Below the pieces are notes generated by a model that was not told the origin of the DNA, did no database searches, and was given only the letters and a program-made list of their open reading frames with translations. DNA of 58,388 nucleotides. It comes from Ruegeria denitrificans. Lineage in GTDB: Bacteria; Pseudomonadota; Alphaproteobacteria; Rhodobacterales; Rhodobacteraceae. Shown here piece by piece: positions 53,034 through 58,388 of the stretch (its first letter is position 1; every line of letters starts with the position of its first letter). The stretch is taken from assembly GCF_001458295.1 (NCBI RefSeq), contig NZ_CYUD01000018.1, forward strand, positions 1-58,388, in the 5' to 3' direction. Position numbers and translations under genes: made by a program.

Positions 53034-55091
53034 GTGCGAGTCAGCGTAGGAATTGCCGTTTCAATACTTGTCGCGCTTTCGATCGGCGTGTCGACCTTTG
53101 TGGTGCATTCACTGTGGTGGACGACCGCGCGGGAAAACAGCCGTATGCTGGCGGCCGAGATCAACAGCCAGATCGCTAACACAGTCCGGATCGAGGTGGG
53201 CGTGACCCTTAGGTCCGCCGAAGCGGCCTGGGCTGCGGTCAGGACGATCTTTATCCAGAATGTCATTCAGACTCGGCAAGCCGACAAGCGTGAGTTCGTT
53301 TTCCTGTCGCAGTTGCAGGCTCAACCTAACATCTCGTGGATTACCTTTGGGTGGCCCGACGGTAATTTCTTTGCCGCACACCGGCTGGGTGACAACGGGT
53401 TGGAGATGATGGAAATCAACGACGAGATTCAGGATCGGAGCCTGCGCAAGGACCGATACAAATTTATCCCCGGAGACATCCAATTCGAAAACCGGTCGTT
53501 TTTTCCAACAGAATATGACCCGCGGGACCATGCGTGGTACGAGAACTTCATTCACCGCGATACGCCGGACTGGATTGAAGTTCGTGATCTACCGGGCAGT
53601 GATAAAACAGTTTACGCCTTTGCCGGTGCAATTGACGTGAACCGTCGACGGCAGGGCGTGCTGACTGTGGCCATCGAAACAGACCGGTTGTCTCGGTTTC
53701 TGGGGTCATTGCGGCCAGGTGAGTTTGGTGCGGCCTTTGTTCTGAGCGCGGATGGCAAGGTGATCGCCGTGCCAGACCCCGAAGCCGATGAGGTCACTCC
53801 GGCGCGGATGGGCGAGGGAGAATTATATGATGTGGCAAAGATGTCGGGGGAAACCTTACTGGCTGTCTCTGATACGAATGTCGCGGGTACTTTGACAACC
53901 CGTGTGGTGTATGACGACGTGCCTTATGCAGTGGCATTGACCCCACTTGGGTTTTACGGTTGGCGGGTTGCTACGGTTATCCCCGAGTCTGCCTTCCTGT
54001 CGAGTATCGACAAAACCCTGGTCAATCTTCTTTACGCGCTTCTTGCGGTGGTGGTGGTGGCAACCGGTCTTGCTATCTGGTTTGTGCGCAGGGTGGTTGC
54101 AAATCCCTTGGCGCGCGTCGCCGAGGACCTGAGTCGGATCGAGCGCTTTGACGTCGAGCAGGTTTCAAGTCGCCCCTCGCGGTTGAAAGAGCTCAACAAT
54201 CTGTCTGCCGCGACGGCGAATATGGCGGCAGGTTTGTCAGCTTTTCGCAAATACGTGCCAACCGATCTGGTTAGAATGCTGGTTGCGGCAGGCATCAAGA
54301 CACAGCCCGGAGGGGAAACAAAGACAATCTCTGTATTGTTTTGTGATGTCTCAGGTTTCACCGGCTTGACTGAAAAGCATGGCCCGAAGATTGTCGAGTT
54401 GATGGCACCATTCTTTAGCGCCGCGTCGTCGACCATTGAACGGCATCATGGAACAATCGACAAGTTTATCGGTGATGCGGTGATGGCGTTCTGGGGGGCA
54501 CCACGAGAGAACCCTAACCACGCTGAAGATGCCTGTCGCGCTGCGCTGGAGCTGGTGGATATGGTTGAAAGCGCCGGCCTGCACAGCGAGACTAACGATA
54601 CCCTGCATGTCCGGGTCGGTCTGAACAGTGGTGAGGCGCTGGTTGGCAATATCGGCTCTGAGCAGCGATTGAATTACACTGCGATTGGGGACGTCGTGAA
54701 CGTGGCAAGCCGTCTGGAGGTGGCCAACAAAGCCTATGGCAGTGCGATCCTGATTGGCCCCGAAACCCGGCGGGAAGCAGGGGATGCGATTATCGTGCGG
54801 GAACTGGACACGCTTGAAATCGCGGGCCGGTCCGAAGAGCTGATTGTTTTTGAACTGATCGCCATGGCCGATAGCATTGGTGAGGCGCCACCATGGATTG
54901 AGAAGTATGAGACGGGGCTTGCTCATTACCGGGCCAGACGAATGCCCGAGGCTATAGCGGCCTTTGAGACTGCAGACAAAATCCGGGGTGGTGATCTTGC
55001 GTCTGCATTGATGATAGAAAGGGCTACTGTAGCGCAGGAGAGCCCGATATCAGACGATTGGTCAGGTGTCGCATACATGGATGAAAAATAG
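53034..55091 (+). CDS. Membrane class III adenylate/guanylate cyclase with extracytoplasmic sensor
   Basis: 685 residues from a GTG at 53034. The layout is: membrane segment (about 4-28); a periplasmic sensor region of about 290 residues resembling a double-Cache domain (RSFFPTEYDPRDHAWYENF, KTVYAFAGAID); a second membrane segment (LLYALLAVVVVATGLAIWFV); a HAMP linker; and a class III cyclase domain (about 420-610). Both metal-binding aspartates are present, in LFCDVSGFTGL and FIGDAVMAFWG. NYTAIGDVVNVASRLE is the family's diagnostic block. It should make cAMP in response to an external small molecule. The ligand is unknown. Confidence 0.83.
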   Translation: MRVSVGIAVSILVALSIGVSTFVVHSLWWTTARENSRMLAAEINSQIANTVRIEVGVTLRSAEAAWAAVRTIFIQNVIQTRQADKREFVFLSQLQAQPNISWITFGWPDGNFFAAHRLGDNGLEMMEINDEIQDRSLRKDRYKFIPGDIQFENRSFFPTEYDPRDHAWYENFIHRDTPDWIEVRDLPGSDKTVYAFAGAIDVNRRRQGVLTVAIETDRLSRFLGSLRPGEFGAAFVLSADGKVIAVPDPEADEVTPARMGEGELYDVAKMSGETLLAVSDTNVAGTLTTRVVYDDVPYAVALTPLGFYGWRVATVIPESAFLSSIDKTLVNLLYALLAVVVVATGLAIWFVRRVVANPLARVAEDLSRIERFDVEQVSSRPSRLKELNNLSAATANMAAGLSAFRKYVPTDLVRMLVAAGIKTQPGGETKTISVLFCDVSGFTGLTEKHGPKIVELMAPFFSAASSTIERHHGTIDKFIGDAVMAFWGAPRENPNHAEDACRAALELVDMVESAGLHSETNDTLHVRVGLNSGEALVGNIGSEQRLNYTAIGDVVNVASRLEVANKAYGSAILIGPETRREAGDAIIVRELDTLEIAGRSEELIVFELIAMADSIGEAPPWIEKYETGLAHYRARRMPEAIAAFETADKIRGGDLASALMIERATVAQESPISDDWSGVAYMDEK

Positions 55092-55225
55092 GATTTGTTG
55101 CGTCATTGGAAAACAGTGCGCGAAACTTTGTTTCGTTTTTCGGTCAACTGCTGAAACATCATGACAGCGAGAACGGGATGGTCTAGTAATTTACTTTAAA
55201 AATAAGACAATGCCTCGGTGAATTT

Positions 55226-57109
55226 GTGGAACATGTGACCTTTACTTTTGAGATGGGAGTGGTTTGCGCTCTGTTGGCTTTTACCGTCTTCCTGTTCGTA
55301 TCTGAAATCGTAAGAATTGACCTTTCTGCCATAGTAGTCCTGGTTCTTGTTGGTCTGCTCAGCTATGCGCCAGGCCTGGAGAACCTTGCAAACGTTTCGC
55401 AATTGTTTGACGGGTTTGCGTCAAACGCGGTTATTTCAATTATCGCCGTTATGATCGTAGGTGCCGGGTTGGATAAAACCGGCATCATGAACAAAGTCGC
55501 GGCGGTCATCCTGAAATATGGCGGCTCTGCCGAGGGCCGGGTGCTGCCGATCATTTCGGGCACTGTCGGTGTTATTTCATCATTCATGCAAAATGTCGGC
55601 GCGGCGGCCCTGTTTTTACCCGTTGTCAGCCGCATTTCGTCAAGATCCGGCATTCCGCTGTCGCGCCTGCTGATGCCTATGGGGTTTTGTGCAATCTTGG
55701 GTGGCACCATGACCATGGTTGGCTCATCACCGCTGATTTTGCTTAACGACCTGATCCTGACTGCGAATGAAGGGCTGCCCGAAGGCCAGAAAATCGAACC
55801 CTTTGGTCTTTTCTCGGTCACACCAATTGGTGCGGCATTGATCCTGACCGGGATCGCGTACTTTCTGTTGCTTGGGCGGTGGGTACTTCCGGGTGTTACC
55901 GGATCTGACAGCACTGGCACAGGGCAAGGTACGCAGGAGTACTTGCAACGGGTGTATGGGCTTCAGGCAGATGTTTTTGAGGTGATCGTACCAGAGAAAA
56001 GCCCGCTTGTGGGGCAGATTCTGGCTGATATCAACCACGAAAGCCATCTTTACATCATCTCGACCTTCTATCGTGGCAAAACCTCGATGGTTCAGGTTCT
56101 GACCGCCGAAATCGCTGCGCCCTGCAGGCTGGCTATCATAGGAAATCGCTTTGTGGTCGAGCAATTTGCGGAAAAATACGGGCTGACCGTTCTACCGCAA
56201 TTGGACATCTTTGTAGAAGAATTCGCCCCGACTAATGCCGGGATTGCCGAGGTTGTTGTGACCCCCGACAGCAAACTGATCGGAAAATGCCCGCGCGAGC
56301 TTTTGTTCCGCAAAACCTATGGCATGTCATTGCTGGCCATTCACCGAGGCGAAGAAACGCTCAGCCATGTTGAGACTGACACGCACGAATCCACCCAAAT
56401 CGGGCTCGAGGAATTTCACGCAGGTGACATGCTGGTTGCCCACACACGTTGGGACAACCTGATGCGGATCAAGCGAGATCCGGACTTTGTTGTCGTCACA
56501 ACTGATTTTCCGCAGGATGAATTACGCCCACAGAAAGTCGGCTGGGCCTTGGCCTTTTTCGCCATTTCCCTATCGTTGATTTTGTTCACCGACGTTAGAT
56601 TGTCGCTGTGCCTGCTGACCGGAGCGGCCGGAATGATGCTCACGCAGGTGCTAAGCGTCGACGAGGCGTATCGCGCAGTCGGATGGAACACGGTGTTTCT
56701 GTTGGCCTGTCTCATCCCTCTGGGGCAGGCGGTGCAAAACACCGGAACTGCGGCATGGATAGCGCAGCAGATCATGGTCCTTTTGAACGGCTGGCCGATT
56801 TGGGCGCTACAGGCCGGGGTTGCGATACTGGCCACTGCCTTTTCGCTAGTGATGTCAAATGTCGGGGCAACCGTTCTGCTTGTACCGCTTGCGATTTCAA
56901 TCGCTGTTGCGGCTGGTGGCAACCCGGCTGTTTTTGCGCTTACCGTGGCAATTTCAACTTCGAACAGCTTTATTATTCCAACCCATCAGGTCAACGCGCT
57001 GATCATGGGCCCTGCGGGTTACAAGGTTATGGATTTTGTGCGCTCGGGCGGGGTTATGACAATTCTGTTCCTGGTTGTTTCATTGGTGATGCTGAACGCA
57101 ATCTACTGA
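55226..57109 (+). CDS. SLC13/CitM-type permease with two RCK_C (TrkA-C) domains
   Basis: 627 residues. Membrane helices fill residues about 8-220 and 420-627. Between them two TrkA-C-like domains are visible, the first with EVIVPEKSPLVGQILADINH and the second with EVVVTPDSKLIGKCPRELLF. This is the arrangement of sodium-coupled anion/dicarboxylate or sulfate permeases of the SLC13 group. The re-entrant signature SSFMQNVGAAALFLPVV and its C-terminal counterpart SLVMSNVGATVLLVPLAIS are clear. The start is a GTG at 55226, and an ATG at 55253 is possible. It follows the cyclase by 135 bases. The transported anion cannot be told from the sequence. Confidence 0.8.
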   Translation: MEHVTFTFEMGVVCALLAFTVFLFVSEIVRIDLSAIVVLVLVGLLSYAPGLENLANVSQLFDGFASNAVISIIAVMIVGAGLDKTGIMNKVAAVILKYGGSAEGRVLPIISGTVGVISSFMQNVGAAALFLPVVSRISSRSGIPLSRLLMPMGFCAILGGTMTMVGSSPLILLNDLILTANEGLPEGQKIEPFGLFSVTPIGAALILTGIAYFLLLGRWVLPGVTGSDSTGTGQGTQEYLQRVYGLQADVFEVIVPEKSPLVGQILADINHESHLYIISTFYRGKTSMVQVLTAEIAAPCRLAIIGNRFVVEQFAEKYGLTVLPQLDIFVEEFAPTNAGIAEVVVTPDSKLIGKCPRELLFRKTYGMSLLAIHRGEETLSHVETDTHESTQIGLEEFHAGDMLVAHTRWDNLMRIKRDPDFVVVTTDFPQDELRPQKVGWALAFFAISLSLILFTDVRLSLCLLTGAAGMMLTQVLSVDEAYRAVGWNTVFLLACLIPLGQAVQNTGTAAWIAQQIMVLLNGWPIWALQAGVAILATAFSLVMSNVGATVLLVPLAISIAVAAGGNPAVFALTVAISTSNSFIIPTHQVNALIMGPAGYKVMDFVRSGGVMTILFLVVSLVMLNAIY

Positions 57110-57344
57110 TTTGCTCGCTGGCTGATGGCAGTGAATTCGTGTTGACCGACGTGACGCGCGGCATGATGGATGTATCAAACTTTCGCTGGTTTTCTATCCC
57201 GCTCCCGTGCAACGTTTCTGCTGTCAGCGCCATTGAGACAGCTTAGACCGAATTGATAAGGGAGGGTTTCTGGCTCATCGTAAACGCCAAGGAGTGGAGA
57301 TGAGATTGGTCAAAGCGTTAAGCGTTGATCCAGCGGATCAAACG

Positions 57345-57687
57345 TAGCGCAGGACCGGAACCAAGCGGAGCCGCGGTGCGAAAGTTGCAAAAGACCTCCA
57401 CCGGGCCACGTACAAGCAATATTCAGCAGAAGAGAACATCAGGATTGTGCTGGACGGCCTGAAGGGCGAGGACAGCATTGCAGAGCGGTGCCGCCGTGAA
57501 GGTACTGCACAGAGTTTGTACGACAATTGGTCCAAAGAGTTCCCTGAAGCCGCTAAGAAGCGCCTTGCCGGTGAAACCGCTCGCGGCGGCACCAACCGAG
57601 GTCAGAGGTCTGCGCCGCGAGGCGCGCTATCTGAAGGACGCGATTGCCGAACATGCTCTTGAACTGCGGTTGCTCAAAAAAGCATGA
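57345..57687 (+). pseudogene. IS3-family OrfA remnant
   Basis: The reading YKQYSAEENIRIVLDGLKGE, then DSIAERCRREGTAQSLYDNW and SKEFPEAAKKRLAGETAR, matches the helix-turn-helix part of IS3 OrfA. The frame then shifts by one near 57590 and resumes with GLRREARYLKDAIAEHALEL and RLLKKA. The coiled-coil end is therefore preserved but out of frame. Confidence 0.75.
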
Positions 57688-57779
57688 TCGCGCCCTCTGG
57701 GCAGCATGCTTTGCATGCGCCTGTCAGGTGACAGATGGGGGCGACGACGAATGAGATTTCTGTCACCCGGCAGTCGCTG

Positions 57780-58240
57780 TTTGCAGCGATGAGAGGGCTG
57801 CATCTGAAAAGCTGGAGATCGTCCATCTGGTCGAATTCGCATCTCCCGACCAGATGCATTCTGGACAAGCTGGGCATCCTCAGGACCACCTTCTATCGCT
57901 GGTTTGAGCGGTATCTGCCGGGTGGTCCTGAGGCACTCCGTATCATCGGCAACCTCAGGGAAAAATCGAGCGATGGTACCAGACCTTGAAGAACCGCATC
58001 TTGCTGGAATACTACGACCTGCCCGGTGATCTCAGGCAGCAGATCGATGCCTTTGTCGATCATCACAGCCACCGGCGCTATCACGAGAGTCTGCAAAACC
58101 TCACCCCGGCCGATGCCTAATTCGGGCGCGGCCTCCCCATTTTGAAACAACGAGTAAGGATCAAACCGAAGATCATCGGAACCCGCGCTTGCTTCACCGC
58201 AAATCCGCCGCTTGATCACAACAACCAGATGGACCAAATC
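57780..58240 (+). pseudogene. IS3-family OrfB (integrase) remnant
   Basis: The N-terminal part reads SEKLEIVHLVE, then shifts frame to LDKLGILRTTFYRWFERYL and PGGPEAL. About 200 codons of the expected DDE core are then missing. The text resumes with KIERWYQTLKNRILLEYYDL and HRRYHESLQNLTPADA, and hits a stop (58118-58120) before FGRG. The fragment cannot encode an active transposase. Confidence 0.75.
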
Positions 58241-58388
58241 CTCTCTTAGCTCAGGCGGCCATCTGTCCCAAAATCCGGGACGACGGATAAATCCACCCTT
58301 ACCCCATTACTGAACAAGTTCGTTTCGGCCCTAAGCGGATGAGGTGGGTGGCTCCTGCTCCACCGGCATCGAATGTGCCAAAGTGCAG

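Larger units (their letters stand above)
57330..58290 (+). mobile_element. Decayed IS3-family insertion sequence with internal deletion
   Basis: Remnants of both transposase frames of an IS3-family element lie in order on the plus strand: OrfA (about 57345-57690), the start of OrfB (about 57780-57945) and the end of OrfB (about 57955-58240). Most of the DDE core of OrfB is gone. Frameshifts and a stop codon break what is left. The stretch around 58250-58290 (tgtcccaaaatccgggacga) looks like the right end. No matching left end or target duplication was recognised. Confidence 0.72.

Overview
The window looks like a chromosomal segment of a marine Roseobacter-group alphaproteobacterium (Rhodobacterales). 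This is an inference from gene content (a serine-cycle type mtk/sga/hpr cluster, an MttB-like gene beside a dimethylglycine-dehydrogenase-like oxidase, a short QueF, a DUF1289 protein, an IalB-like protein), from moderately high GC and from the style of gene packing. No rRNA, tRNA or CRISPR array was recognised.

Layout. (1) 1-4431, minus strand: a tightly coupled operon in the order class V aminotransferase, malate/succinate-CoA ligase beta, alpha, D-2-hydroxyacid dehydrogenase, then probably a further gene running off the left edge. It is divergent from a LuxR-type response regulator (4652-5281), with inverted repeats between them. (2) 5403-5921: a small RNA 2',3'-cyclic phosphodiesterase. 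(3) 6193-19518: one 13.3-kb autotransporter gene with about 53 glycine-rich repeats, followed by an IalB-like periplasmic protein. (4) thiC on the minus strand behind a TPP riboswitch. (5) A decayed IS6-family transposase fragment, then acnB, a DUF1289 protein and a frameshifted membrane gene. (6) LysR divergent from an MttB-like methyltransferase and an FAD/folate oxidase. (7) 33580-42443: a type I secretion-like locus, with a membrane fusion protein and two ABC half-transporters on the minus strand divergent from a large cadherin/PA14 surface protein. (8) queC-queD-queE-queF on the minus strand, led by a preQ1-I riboswitch. (9) An amidinotransferase-family hydrolase divergent from a LysR regulator, then a translationally coupled hyuA-hyuB-aminotransferase-Asp/Glu-racemase-like operon. 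(10) A class III adenylate cyclase with an extracytoplasmic sensor, and an SLC13 permease. (11) A decayed IS3-family element at the right edge.

The most unusual system is region 7. Both ABC proteins are full-length, intact and translationally coupled, yet both nucleotide-binding domains have lost the Walker A lysine, the LSGGQ signature, the Walker B aspartate, the Q-loop glutamine and the switch histidine. The divergent 1.19-kDa-residue-scale neighbour (1188 residues) looks like the exported substrate but has no RTX nonapeptides. This suggests a type I-like export or surface-assembly machine that does not hydrolyse ATP in the normal way or depends on another ATPase. Other points of interest are the giant repeat autotransporter, the HyuAB operon of unknown substrate, and the MttB-like gene without a visible corrinoid protein.

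All functional names rest on reading motifs and on remembered family features. No database search was possible.
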